A stretch of 64,000 nucleotides of DNA from Sulfurovum sp. (GCA_002733215.1 NVUY01000005.1:65057-129056); one strand, 5' to 3'; positions 7,862 to 16,147 are shown, numbered from the stretch's first letter. Numbers and translations are program-made. The notes: generated by a model not told the origin, from the sequence alone.

Positions 7862-8317
7862 TTATTTTATTATTTTTACAGGAGCTGGAATTGTTTTTAC
7901 GGGTGTTGCCGCTGCTTTAGCAGGAACTGGAATTGTTTTTACAGGTACAACAGTTGCTTTAGCAGGAGCTTTCTGCGGCAGTTTTACAGGAGTTACCGGA
8001 GTTTTAGGTGCCGTAGAAGTTGCAGGTTTTAAGGATTCTGAAGTTTTTAGAGGCGTTGCAGGTTTTGCAGGAGTGGCAGGAGCTGCAGCTTTAACCGATG
8101 TTGCAGGCTTTGCAGGAGCGACAGCTCCTACAGAGCTTACAGGTTTTACAAGCGTTGGAGTTTTTACGGCTGTCTCGGATTTCTTTAGTGTTGGGGTTTT
8201 TAGCGATGTTGCAGCTTTTACAGGTGTTGCAGCTTTCTTAAGAGTTGGAGTTTCTGCAGAAACAGTGATGGTTAGCAGTGTTGTCGCAAGCACTGAACTT
8301 AGTAGTATTTTTTTCAT
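7862..8317 (-). CDS. Secreted Pro/Ala/Lys/Thr/Val-rich repeat protein
   Basis: A signal peptide (MKKILLSSVLATTLLTITVSAE) is followed by ~130 residues of low-complexity sequence made of degenerate units such as TPTLKK, ATPVKA, TPVKTIPAP and VKTIPVPAK. No acidic residues occur beyond the first few and Lys is frequent, so the mature protein is very basic and probably unstructured. No domain is recognised. It may be a cell-envelope linker or polyanion-binding protein (speculative). AAAGGAAAAAA lies before the ATG. The repeats make copy-number variation likely. Confidence 0.65.
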   Translation of the reverse strand: MKKILLSSVLATTLLTITVSAETPTLKKAATPVKAATSLKTPTLKKSETAVKTPTLVKPVSSVGAVAPAKPATSVKAAAPATPAKPATPLKTSESLKPATSTAPKTPVTPVKLPQKAPAKATVVPVKTIPVPAKAAATPVKTIPAPVKIIK

Positions 8318-8378
8318 TTTTTTCCTTTATTTATAAAAAATTTATATATATTATAACAGCATAACATAATATCACTTA

Positions 8379-9488
8379 TTACAGGTTTGAGATCTCTCCC
8401 GAAAAGTGTCCCGAAGAGTGTCCGAAAGAAACACCCAGTCCCACATCTTCGGACAAGATTATCTCACTCTCATTAAAGACTATACTTGTCTCTACAGGGT
8501 GAGAAGCCAACAAACTCACAGCATCGAGGTCAAGCATAGTAATGATATCCGCCTTAGCCGAAGCTACGTGTACACCGGCAGCAACCGAGATAGGACCTTC
8601 CAACATACAGCCTATCATACACTTGACGCCAAATTCTGCTGAGAGATCAGCCAGCTCAAGAGCCTGTGTGATACCTGCTGTTTTGGCAAGCTTGATATTG
8701 ACGTAGTCTATAGCTTCCATCTCAAGCAGTTTACGCGCATCTTTTACGGAGAAGATACTCTCATCAGCGAGTAGGGGAGTTTGTACCCTCTCTTTGATGT
8801 ATTTGAGACCTTCGATGTCATCTGCTGCAACGGGTTGCTCTATGAACTCTGCGATGATGTCTTGTTTTTCCAAAGCATGAAGAAGCGTTACACTCTCTTG
8901 CGCCGTCCACCCCTGGTTTGCATCCAGTCTCAGGGCTATGTTTTCATCCAGTGCAGCATTTATGGCTATGATGCGTTCCACATCTTTTTGCGGATCGTCA
9001 CCGATCTTTATCTTCAGGGTATCGTAGCCTAGATCTACGGCATCAAGAGAGTCTGCTATCATCTTGTCTGTGTCACCCATAGAGATAGTAATGTCTGTTC
9101 TGAACTTTGTCTTTGTTCCGCCAAGCATCCTAAAAAGAGGCTGTTTAGCTGCTTTTGCTTTCAAGTCATAAAGGGCTATTTCAAGTGCAGATTTTGCTGT
9201 GGTATTTTTAAGTATCTTTGTATGTATATTATTTAATATTAGTTCAAAGTTTTCTATCTCTAAACCTGTTATAAAAGGTTTGATATACTCGATGGCAGCG
9301 ATCATAGAGCCCATCGTCTCTCCGGTGATAATAGGAGTAGGCGCACCTTCACCATAGCCCACAGAACCATCATCACATTCAAAGATAACCACAAGATCTT
9401 CAAGCGCATCTACACGACGCAAAGAAGTAATGAAAGGGTTTTTGAGAGGGGCTTTGAGGATACTGGTTCGTATGTTTGTGATCTTCAT
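8379..9488 (-). CDS. Dipeptide epimerase (L-Ala-D/L-Glu epimerase type, enolase superfamily)
   Basis: 369 aa. Muconate-lactonizing subgroup of the enolase superfamily: KxK base motif in YDTLKIKIGDD, metal-ligand strands RLDANQGW, EFIEQPV and LADES, and the opposite base in VNIKLAKTAGI. The N-terminal capping domain and GYGEGAPTPIITGET fit Ala-Glu epimerases, which convert L-Ala-D-Glu from murein peptides to L-Ala-L-Glu. Proximity to pxpABC supports glutamate/pyroglutamate salvage. Epimerase specificity varies in this family, so the substrate is an inference. Probably co-transcribed with the 79-aa gene just upstream. Confidence 0.85.
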   Translation of the reverse strand: MKITNIRTSILKAPLKNPFITSLRRVDALEDLVVIFECDDGSVGYGEGAPTPIITGETMGSMIAAIEYIKPFITGLEIENFELILNNIHTKILKNTTAKSALEIALYDLKAKAAKQPLFRMLGGTKTKFRTDITISMGDTDKMIADSLDAVDLGYDTLKIKIGDDPQKDVERIIAINAALDENIALRLDANQGWTAQESVTLLHALEKQDIIAEFIEQPVAADDIEGLKYIKERVQTPLLADESIFSVKDARKLLEMEAIDYVNIKLAKTAGITQALELADLSAEFGVKCMIGCMLEGPISVAAGVHVASAKADIITMLDLDAVSLLASHPVETSIVFNESEIILSEDVGLGVSFGHSSGHFSGEISNL

Positions 9489-9491
9489 CTC

Positions 9492-9731
9492 TTATGCTTT
9501 TGTTTCTATTGTTTCTATTGTTTCTATTGCACGTATTTTAGCACCCAGAGTTTTTATTTGGAGAGCAAGCTTTTCTCTTTTTTCCATGACAAAACCTTTA
9601 TCTACATCATTATCAGCATACTCAAGGTCTTGAGCATAAGATTTATAGGTATGCAGCAGTTTTGCTTTTTGCTTTATATACAGGTTCTTGTTTTCAACTT
9701 CTGCTTTTTCTTCATCTGTTAATGTACTCAT
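9492..9731 (-). CDS. Small helical protein with C-terminal IET repeats
   Basis: 79 aa, charged and predominantly helical (MSTLTDEEKAEVENKNLYIKQ), probably a coiled coil; no domain recognised. It ends AIETIETIETKA because of three tandem copies of the 9-mer TTTCTATTG at 9503-9529. Only 3 nt separate its stop from the epimerase ATG, so the two genes are likely one operon. Confidence 0.6.
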   Translation of the reverse strand: MSTLTDEEKAEVENKNLYIKQKAKLLHTYKSYAQDLEYADNDVDKGFVMEKREKLALQIKTLGAKIRAIETIETIETKA

Positions 9732-9853
9732 ATTCTCGTAATCCTATTGCATGTTTCGGGTTGAATTATATCTTCTTCAGCTTTCATAAATTTGAACCGC
9801 CTTAAGAAGTAACGTGTTCAAACATATCTAAAACCTTTTTTAAGATATGATTT

Positions 9854-10129
9854 TCATTTCCAAGGCGGGGTATATATTTGGTACATCTCCCACCAGTTCG
9901 CAAGATCACGTGCTTCTTTTGATTGTGAATTATTTACAATTTTTTCGAAAGTATCACTATCTAAGCCTTTAAGTACTTGGGATAGCTTTGCTACACAGTC
10001 TACAGGGTAGTCATAAGAGTCTGCACACTCTTGTATCTCTTCTGGAACTTCTTTACCTTGTGATACCAGTACATAGGCATAAAGCTGACAGGTTTTACGT
10101 AGTTGTACTTCTCTATTGGTGGGGCTCAT
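9854..10129 (-). CDS. Conserved-looking small protein, function unknown
   Basis: 91 aa beginning MSPTNREVQLRKTCQLYAYVLVSQGKEVP and ending NWWEMYQIYTPPWK. Soluble, acidic and helical with two internal cysteines; I do not recognise a family. A GGATAATAAACC-type leader precedes the ATG. It is flanked by gaps of roughly 120 nt and appears monocistronic. Confidence 0.55.
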   Translation of the reverse strand: MSPTNREVQLRKTCQLYAYVLVSQGKEVPEEIQECADSYDYPVDCVAKLSQVLKGLDSDTFEKIVNNSQSKEARDLANWWEMYQIYTPPWK

Positions 10130-10252
10130 GGTTTATTATCCTTTTTTAAAGTTGACAGTTTAACCGTTATTTTTTGGATTTCACTTGAAAGTAAAGAATA
10201 CTTATTTTATATCCAAAATTTTAATTTTAACTAAAATTGCGATTATTTTTAC

Positions 10253-11146
10253 TTATACTATCTTTAGCTTATAAATAGAGAGTATACTCTCTTTGGCATC
10301 TATCTCTTGTCGGACTATGTGTCTGATGGCAACAAAAAGTGGATACTTCTGCCACTCAAATCTATTAAACTTCTCCACCATAAAAAGGGTATGTACTCCC
10401 TCTCCTTTTAGATCAGAATAATCCCCACGAGCCATCTTTTTCCCCAGAGTGTGATGGTGCGAGTTCTCACTGCTTCCTGTTGTGATCAGATCGCCCAGTC
10501 CTGACAGACCATAGCTGCTTGCAGCATTTCCTCCAAAACTCTTTACAATGCCATCAAGCTCTTCCAGAGCCGTCACTGTCAAAAAACCTTGTACATTTTT
10601 GCCCAGATCAAGTTCATCTATCATACCAAAGGCCAAGGCATAAACATTTTTAATGATCACTGACCAGCTGATGCCTCTGATGTCATTTGAACTTTTTAGA
10701 TAGAGGCGGGTCTTTTTAAAAACCTCTTCTATGGTCTCATAGTGCTCTTTATGAGAACATCCAAACTGTGCAAACCCCATCTTCATGCTACATATCTCTT
10801 CTGCGATCATAGGACCGTAGATAAGGGCGTAATTTTTTAGCTTCTTTTCAAATATCTCTGCAGCAGTTTGGGCTGATTCATTGAGACCCTTGGCAATGCT
10901 GATGCAGAGGGTGCTGCTCCTTATGATCGGGAGGAGAGTATTTAAAACGGGATCGTGGGCATTTACGGGGAGACAAAAAATGATGACCTCTGCTTTTTGG
11001 GCTGATTGTTCCAAGGGAACGAAGGTTTTGCCTCTTATGTTGGAGCGGTTCCAGACAGTAACGTCATGGCAGGGTGTTAAAAGGCTTTGAAAAGCGTGCC
11101 CCATTTCACCATAGCCTAAAATAAGTACTTCTTTTTTTCCAGACAT
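10253..11146 (-). CDS. NAD(P)-dependent glycerol-3-phosphate dehydrogenase-like protein
   Basis: A Rossmann start (EVLILGYGEMGHAFQSLL), CISIAKGLN, the catalytic-lysine segment IIKNVYALAFGM and SSYGLSGLGDLITTGSSENSHHHTLG match GpsA, which reduces dihydroxyacetone phosphate to sn-glycerol 3-phosphate for phospholipid synthesis. It is a divergent member at 297 aa: GYGEMG replaces the usual GxGxxG and the N-terminal half is short, so it could be a second paralogue with another substrate. Start set at the ATG (GGGAG 5 nt upstream) rather than the TTG 12 nt before it. Confidence 0.75.
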   Translation of the reverse strand: MSGKKEVLILGYGEMGHAFQSLLTPCHDVTVWNRSNIRGKTFVPLEQSAQKAEVIIFCLPVNAHDPVLNTLLPIIRSSTLCISIAKGLNESAQTAAEIFEKKLKNYALIYGPMIAEEICSMKMGFAQFGCSHKEHYETIEEVFKKTRLYLKSSNDIRGISWSVIIKNVYALAFGMIDELDLGKNVQGFLTVTALEELDGIVKSFGGNAASSYGLSGLGDLITTGSSENSHHHTLGKKMARGDYSDLKGEGVHTLFMVEKFNRFEWQKYPLFVAIRHIVRQEIDAKESILSIYKLKIV

Positions 11147-11235
11147 GCTAACTCCCAATATATGAAAAAGCAGAGCTTTTCCCTCGTTATTTTACTTATC
11201 ATCATAGCATCTGTTTGCATAAGGGAACCTCCCCA

Positions 11236-11441
11236 TGCCATTAAGTTAAGCACTTTTGGAGCAGCGACTTCAGTCGCTGACATGCGACTGAAGTCGCATC
11301 CCCTTACTACATTAAGCTAATAAATTATCCTGCTTGGTCGATAAATCGACCCTACGTGACATATGTTTGTTATATCCGCGTAGGGTCGGTTCACCGAGCA
11401 ACTTCAGAATGACAAAGTAGAAACCGCTTAACTTAATGGCA
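11236..11441. repeat. Nested palindromic element with 16-bp terminal inverted repeats
   Basis: The ends are perfect inverted repeats: TGCCATTAAGTTAAGC at 11236 and GCTTAACTTAATGGCA at 11426. Inside are GCGACTTCAGTCGC and its perfect inverse GCGACTGAAGTCGC, then GGTCGAT-AA-ATCGACC and an inverted relative near 11380 (CGTAGGGTCGG). No coding potential. It fills the gap between two minus-strand genes and resembles a BIME or MITE mosaic. Confidence 0.75.
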
Positions 11442-11473
11442 TTGATGGTCACCTCTAAAAACGAGAGAGGTAT

Positions 11474-12721
11474 TTAACCTAACTTGCCAGCCAAATACCC
11501 AGAGGCAAAAGACCACTGCAAATTATAGCCGCCACAAGGACCATCTAAGTTCATCACTTCCCCACAAAAGTAGAGTCCGTTTATCTTCTTACTTTGCATA
11601 GTGTAAGGGTCTATCTCTTTGAGATGTATGCCTCCACGGGTGATCATCGCCATTTTGAAGCCGTCATGTCCGTTGATGGTAAGCGGTGTCCATGCGAGGA
11701 GTTTGATGAGTTTGTCTCTGGCAACACCTGTTTGTTGACCTAGAGCCAGGGCAGGGTCAACTTCTGCGAGCTTGCAGAGTTCACTACTTACAGACTCAGG
11801 AAGTAAGCTTTGGATTAGTTGCAGTGTATTACAGTGGGGGTCTTTGAGCAGTTCTTTTTTAAAGTGTTCACGTATCTGCTCTTCATTCATCCCCTTGGTA
11901 AGGTTTGCTAAAATAGGCACTTCCTCAAACTTAGATAAAAGTGGTGTGATCTCTCTTGAAAAATCCAAGACCACAGGACCGCGTATACCACCTTTTGTAA
12001 AGATGAGATCTCCGATGGCAGAGAGTTTTTTATATTTTTTCATATCAACGTGCATGGCGACCTTTGCAATGGTATCTGCTCTACAATTTCCCACCCAGGT
12101 CTCTTTCACTTTCAGAGGCATCATGGCAGGGTAAAGGTCAGTCACTTTGTGTCCCACAGACTCTGCCATAGGGTAACCGTCTCCTTCCGCTCCAAGTACC
12201 GGGTACCCCATACCTCCAGAGGCTATGACAACGGCAGATCCATAAAAAGTATCGCTCTGCGTATGTACACCGGTCACTTTAACGCCATCATGTTCTAACG
12301 TTTCTACTTTTTGAGAACAGAGTACCTTGATGCCTAAGTGTTGCATTTCCTGTTCCATGGCATTAATGATAGTAGAGGAGCTGTGTGTCACAGGAAAAAC
12401 ACGGTAGCCGTCAGGTGCATGACTCTCCACACCGATCTCTTTAAAAAATGCCATGAGTGCCTTATGGTCCAAGGCTTCAAGAGCAGGGGTCATAAAACGT
12501 CCGTCACGTCCAAAACGTGCCATAAAATCTTCATTTGAAAGGGTATTTGTCAAATTACAGCGTCCACCACCCGTAGCCTTAAGCTTTGCGCCTATCTTTG
12601 AAAGTTTTTCCAAAAGAAGTACAGACTTACTAGTATTAGTATTTGCACGTGCCGCAGTAATGGCAGCCATCATCCCCGCTGCTCCTGAACCTATAACGAT
12701 AAGATCATACTTTTCAAGCAT
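11474..12721 (-). CDS. BaiN/HI0933-family FAD-dependent flavoprotein
   Basis: About 415 aa. Dinucleotide-binding start YDLIVIGSGAAGMMAAITAA, then GAKLKATGGGRCNLTNT (family hallmark), VIASGGMGYPVLGAEGDGY, and the C-terminal INGLYFCGEVMNLDGPCGGYNLQWSFASG. These features define the BaiN/YhiN group of NAD(P)/FAD oxidoreductases, whose physiological substrate is usually unknown. The start is the ATG at 12721, preceded by AAAGGAAAGCT; the 19 extra residues in the track lie upstream of that site. Confidence 0.88.
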   Translation of the reverse strand: MLEKYDLIVIGSGAAGMMAAITAARANTNTSKSVLLLEKLSKIGAKLKATGGGRCNLTNTLSNEDFMARFGRDGRFMTPALEALDHKALMAFFKEIGVESHAPDGYRVFPVTHSSSTIINAMEQEMQHLGIKVLCSQKVETLEHDGVKVTGVHTQSDTFYGSAVVIASGGMGYPVLGAEGDGYPMAESVGHKVTDLYPAMMPLKVKETWVGNCRADTIAKVAMHVDMKKYKKLSAIGDLIFTKGGIRGPVVLDFSREITPLLSKFEEVPILANLTKGMNEEQIREHFKKELLKDPHCNTLQLIQSLLPESVSSELCKLAEVDPALALGQQTGVARDKLIKLLAWTPLTINGHDGFKMAMITRGGIHLKEIDPYTMQSKKINGLYFCGEVMNLDGPCGGYNLQWSFASGYLAGKLG

Positions 12722-12833
12722 AGCTTTCCTTTGCGTAATGATAGCAAAAAGTAGGGGAATATTGTACCACAAGGACATTTCCTCCCGTTAGTCAGGTCAT
12801 ATATTTTAGAAATAGTCAGACACTTTTGTTATA

Positions 12834-12942
12834 CTACTAATATGAAAAATAAAGTAATAGTTGGACAAAGTGTTCCCTTAATAAATAGTTGCACGCAACC
12901 GCAAAGCGGATGCGTGCAACGGGCGTGCTGATCACTGAACGT
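12834..12942 (+). repeat. Dispersed repeat copy B with attC-like tail
   Basis: Shares ~105 nt with 42579-42691: GTAATAG, GGACAAAGTGTTCC, TTAATAAATAGTTGCACGCA, a TTGCACGCA...TGCGTGCAA hairpin (12889-12919) and AACGGGCGTGCTGATCACTG. In both places it sits immediately before a cassette-type segment. Confidence 0.75.
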
Positions 12943-12997
12943 GACCAACCAATGCGAAACTAAAGTTTCTCATCGGCTGTCGCTTACCCACGTCCCC

Positions 12998-13004
12998 GTT
13001 ATCA
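12998..13004 (+). other. Cassette left boundary, attC R' core site GTTATCA
   Basis: GTTATCA is the exact reverse complement of TGATAAC, the first 7 nt of the attC at 13217. In integron cassettes the left boundary and the R'' box of the same cassette's attC are complementary, so these two sites delimit one cassette. Confidence 0.55.
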
Positions 13005-13028
13005 TACAAATGAATATATTGGAAATGA

Positions 13029-13157
13029 ATGGCATCTGCTCAATCTTATGAAATTACTTTAAAAAACAATACGACAGAAAAAGAAGCTATTCTATTTTTA
13101 TTAGAAAACGATCCATCTTTTATTGAGCCAGATAAAGAAAGTAGAAAAGTGGGATAG
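13029..13157 (+). CDS. Small cassette-borne ORF, 42 aa
   Basis: Too short for the ORF track. It reads MASAQSYEITLKNNTTEKE and ends FIEPDKESRKVG, preceded by GGAAATGA. It is the only reading frame of note within the first cassette (12998-13288). The composition is protein-like (acidic, with one hydrophobic patch AILFLLE), but no family is recognised and it could be fortuitous. Confidence 0.35.
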   Translation: MASAQSYEITLKNNTTEKEAILFLLENDPSFIEPDKESRKVG

Positions 13158-13216
13158 AAGACATTACAAAGAATAAACGCATTCAATATCAAATTAACTT
13201 ACAAACTAAACCAACA

Positions 13217-13288
13217 TGATAACAAGTACGTGGAACGCGATATTTTACCCAAGGGCGGGTAAAATATCGCTCACGACGAACGTTATAC
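13217..13288 (+). other. Full attC-type integron recombination site
   Basis: 72-nt imperfect palindrome. R'' TGATAAC is at the left and R' GTTATAC at the right; a near-perfect internal stem pairs GCGATATTTTACCC with GGGTAAAATATCGC, and ACG-rich spacers carry an unpaired base, as attC sites do. The downstream cassette starts with its R' (GTTATAC) and ends with the complementary GTATAAC at 13717. Confidence 0.65.
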
Positions 13289-13305
13289 ACAAAAAAGGAG
13301 TTATA

Positions 13306-13722
13306 TTGAATCCAAGAATTAGCATGATTACTCTGGGAGTAAAAGATATAGTTCAGTCAGTAAGATTTTATAGAGATGGTTTGGGTTTTCCTCAGAGGGA
13401 TTCACCACCTGAGGTTGCATTTTTTACGCTCAATGGTTCTTGGCTTGGACTCTATAACAAAGATGATTTAGCTAAAGATGCGTCTGTTTCACCTAAAGGT
13501 GAAGGTTTTAATAACTTTACACTTTCCCATAATGTCGAATCAGAAAAAGAAGTTGAAAAGGTTTATGCACAAGCACTAGATGCTGGTGCAACTTCTGTAA
13601 AATCTCCACAAAAAACTTCATGGGGTGGTTTTCATGGATATTTTAAAGACTTAGATGGACATCTTTGGGAAGTAGCATACAATCCATTCTTTTGGGTAGG
13701 ACCTGAAACCAAAGATGTATAA
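13306..13722 (+). CDS. VOC-superfamily (glyoxalase/bleomycin-resistance-like) protein, cassette gene
   Basis: 138 aa with a vicinal-oxygen-chelate fold: ISMITLGVKDIVQSVRFYRDGLGFP at the N terminus and WGGFHGYFKDLDGHLWEVAYNPFF at the C terminus, including the metal-ligand Glu in LWEVAYN. VOC proteins are common integron-cassette cargo. The track start at 13216 is wrong because its first 30 codons lie in the attC; the likely start is TTG at 13306, 5 nt after GGAG. The stop codon lies inside the next attC R'' box (GTATAAC), another cassette hallmark. The substrate is unknown. Confidence 0.82.
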   Translation: MNPRISMITLGVKDIVQSVRFYRDGLGFPQRDSPPEVAFFTLNGSWLGLYNKDDLAKDASVSPKGEGFNNFTLSHNVESEKEVEKVYAQALDAGATSVKSPQKTSWGGFHGYFKDLDGHLWEVAYNPFFWVGPETKDV

Positions 13723-13765
13723 CAAAAACGAGAAACGCACTAATTTACCCTGCGGGGAAAGGAAC
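13717..13765 (+). other. Half attC site closing the VOC cassette
   Basis: GTATAACAAAAACGAGAAACGC followed by TAATTTACCC aligns with the left half of the attC at 13217 (TAACAA..ACG.GGAACGC..ATTTTACCC). The right half is missing or degenerate, so the site is probably no longer recombinogenic. Confidence 0.55.
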
Positions 13766-13768
13766 TAA

Positions 13769-14245
13769 ATGCTAGAAGAAGCCTTATACCGTATAGAAGT
13801 AACTAAAAAAGAGAAACTCGGTTATCTTGACTTAAGAGGTCTAGAGCTCTTAAGCATTCCACAAGAGATACTGGAAGTGCCTTGGATTGGAGCACTTTCC
13901 TTGTCAAATAATAAAATATCGGATCTTAATATTCTTTCTCAAATGAGACAGCTCCACAAGTTGGCACTGACGAATAATTGTATAGAAGATATTTCTGTTT
14001 TAAAATTGATGCCAAAATTACGATTTATTTTTTTAGGCAATAACCTCATTAAAGATATTAGTAAGATCAGTACCCAGGAAAGACTAAAAAAGCTGGTTTT
14101 AAATAGCAATAAAATCGCATTTCTTCCTGATTTAAGCCATCTCAGCCTTTTAGCATATTTAGACATTGATGACAACCCATTAACCCCGCCTAGCGTGGAA
14201 GAAATAAAAAGTATGTTGCCTTCTATCAAGATTTATAAATATTAA
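13769..14245 (+). CDS. Leucine-rich-repeat protein
   Basis: 158 aa made almost wholly of ~22-residue leucine-rich repeats: IGALSLSNNKISDLNIL, LHKLALTNNCIEDISVL, LRFIFLGNNLIKDISKI, LKKLVLNSNKIAFLPDL and LAYLDIDDNPLTPPSV. No signal peptide or catalytic domain, so it is probably a cytoplasmic protein-binding scaffold. AAGGAACTAA gives the ribosome binding site. It directly follows the broken attC and may have been at the edge of the cassette region. Confidence 0.75.
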   Translation: MLEEALYRIEVTKKEKLGYLDLRGLELLSIPQEILEVPWIGALSLSNNKISDLNILSQMRQLHKLALTNNCIEDISVLKLMPKLRFIFLGNNLIKDISKISTQERLKKLVLNSNKIAFLPDLSHLSLLAYLDIDDNPLTPPSVEEIKSMLPSIKIYKY

Positions 14246-14468
14246 TTAGCATTCCCAGTAAATAATACAGGTAGAAATACCCAGTTTACATTGAGTTCAC
14301 ATTGGGTCAATATAATACTCACAATCCTTCCTAATAAGAACTTGTTGTCTCCCAAAGTTATAAACATTTTTCTTTCCCTTTTAACACCTAGGAAGGACTA
14401 TCTTTCTGTAAATCTATCACTTCATACAAATGTGTTAAAATAATGCCATTATACAGTTAAGGTTCTCG

Positions 14469-15395
14469 ATGACATTCATGCAGCACAGTATGCAAGATAT
14501 ACTTTCATTATTGCAAAATACACTTCAAACAGACAATACTGTTATTTTTAATGTACTCAACCCAGATCTAGGTGAGGGCTATGCAGGTAATCAGATAATC
14601 ATAGATAAGCTTACATATATATACAGAGGCTATAAGACATGGACAGACCTTGCAGAACTTCTAATGTGTAGGATGCATACGCCCAAAGAAGCAGAGCACC
14701 CCTTAGTCACACTCAGGTTTGAAAAGTTGGACACCCAAAGTTCTTTTCATCATGAGACAGAAGATCCCAGAGAAGAGAAGTATGGTGTAAACTCTCACTT
14801 TTCACAGATCAACAAAATGGAAGAACCCGCTTTTCTCTACTACTATCAACAGGCACTGCACAATGCCAAGTTAAATGAAAAATCAAGAGTCTTAAATCTT
14901 GGTATCAATACCGGTGATGAGTTTTCAGTCATAAAAAACAGCTTAGATACTCAAAAATATGAAAATATGGAACTTATAGGCATAGACCATTCAAAAACAG
15001 CTATAACACAGGCAAAGGCGTGCTTTAAAGAAGAAAATGTAAAACTCTACTGCCATGACATCAACAAATTGGATACTCTTGATCTGGGAAAGTTTGATTT
15101 GCTCATCAGTATAGGGACACTGCAGAGTCCAAGTATCAACTTTAAACCTTTTTTTATGTCTTTAGTACAAAACTATTTAGAAAAAGATGCTGCCATCATT
15201 TTGGGCTTTCCAAACTCCAGATGGGTAGGGGGAGAGATGATCTATGGTGCCAAAGCGCCAAATTATGCCATGAGTGAAATGTCACTACTCTTTAACGATG
15301 TCATCTTTTGTAAAAAATATCTGCAACAACATAAGTACAGGGTAACACTTACCGGGAAACAGTACATATTTCTCACTGCAACAAAAATAGTTTAA
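14469..15395 (+). CDS. SAM-dependent methyltransferase, unknown substrate
   Basis: 308 aa. The C-terminal two thirds form a class I methyltransferase domain: motif I VLNLGINTGDEF, the acidic end of strand 2 in MELIGIDHSK, and FDLLISIGTLQSP as the motif IV region. The first ~120 residues form an extra N-terminal domain I cannot assign. Motif I has NLGINTGDE instead of the common GxGxG. A single gene in a 200-nt-spaced setting; the substrate cannot be inferred. Confidence 0.7.
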   Translation: MTFMQHSMQDILSLLQNTLQTDNTVIFNVLNPDLGEGYAGNQIIIDKLTYIYRGYKTWTDLAELLMCRMHTPKEAEHPLVTLRFEKLDTQSSFHHETEDPREEKYGVNSHFSQINKMEEPAFLYYYQQALHNAKLNEKSRVLNLGINTGDEFSVIKNSLDTQKYENMELIGIDHSKTAITQAKACFKEENVKLYCHDINKLDTLDLGKFDLLISIGTLQSPSINFKPFFMSLVQNYLEKDAAIILGFPNSRWVGGEMIYGAKAPNYAMSEMSLLFNDVIFCKKYLQQHKYRVTLTGKQYIFLTATKIV

Positions 15396-15455
15396 GCTCT
15401 TTAAATCATAACCTGAACAAATTATAATTTAGGATAATCATGAAAATAAACACAC

Positions 15456-16064
15456 TTACTTCAATCCTGTCATTAAAAAGACGGTGAATTCACGGTGAGG
15501 TTTGTTGATCGTGCTGGCAAGTTCAAATCCGATCTCTCTAAATCCAACTTCTCTTGCCTGTTTTTCCAATATTTCTCTCTCAAAACCATGATGAAATACA
15601 CCGGTATTGTCACTATGGAAGCTTCCATCCTCAGAGTCCAGATCTGCTATGGCTATAAATCCGCCTTCATTTAGCATGTCATAGAGTTTTGAGAAGAGGG
15701 CTTTTGTATCTTCTAAATGATGAATGGTCATGGACGAGATAATGCCGTCAAATCTTCTCTCTAAGAAATCATTACTCAGATCTTTTTCTATTACTTCTGT
15801 TTCACAAGAGAACTCATCACATTTATTTTTAAACTCCAAAAGCATAGAAGGGGAGTTGTCTACGGCTGATATTTTAGAGACATATGGTGCAATAAAATAA
15901 CTCAAAAGCCCTGTACCTGCACCAAAATCCATAAGTTCCATAGACTTGTCTATCTTTATATTTTTTACTATTAACTCAGCTATACTTTTTGCATTTCCTA
16001 CTCTTTTGGAGTTCATATCCCATGATTTTGACTTATGGGCAAAGTGATCAGTATTGCTTTTCAT
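15456..16064 (-). CDS. Class I SAM-dependent methyltransferase
   Basis: 202 aa. Motif I LMDFGAGTGLLSYFI, motif II ISAVDNSPSML, and SSMTIHHLEDTKALFSKLYDMLNEGGFIAIADLD, typical of small-molecule methyltransferases (Methyltransf_11/25). The N terminus HFAHKSKSWDMNSKRVGNAKSIAELI resembles the UbiE/SmtA-like group. It lies 83 nt downstream of the tetR gene on the same strand and could belong to that operon. Confidence 0.82.
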   Translation of the reverse strand: MKSNTDHFAHKSKSWDMNSKRVGNAKSIAELIVKNIKIDKSMELMDFGAGTGLLSYFIAPYVSKISAVDNSPSMLLEFKNKCDEFSCETEVIEKDLSNDFLERRFDGIISSMTIHHLEDTKALFSKLYDMLNEGGFIAIADLDSEDGSFHSDNTGVFHHGFEREILEKQAREVGFREIGFELASTINKPHREFTVFLMTGLK

Positions 16065-16147
16065 TATATTCCTTTATTATTTAATACTATTTAATATCTC
16101 ATGCTAAGTATATAGTTATTAATATTTTAATATTATTTAGTATATAC

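Noticed and set aside
13216-13305. N-terminal extension of the VOC protein in the ORF track
   Set aside because: These 30 codons are the attC palindrome; a TTG with GGAG 5 nt upstream at 13306 is a better start.
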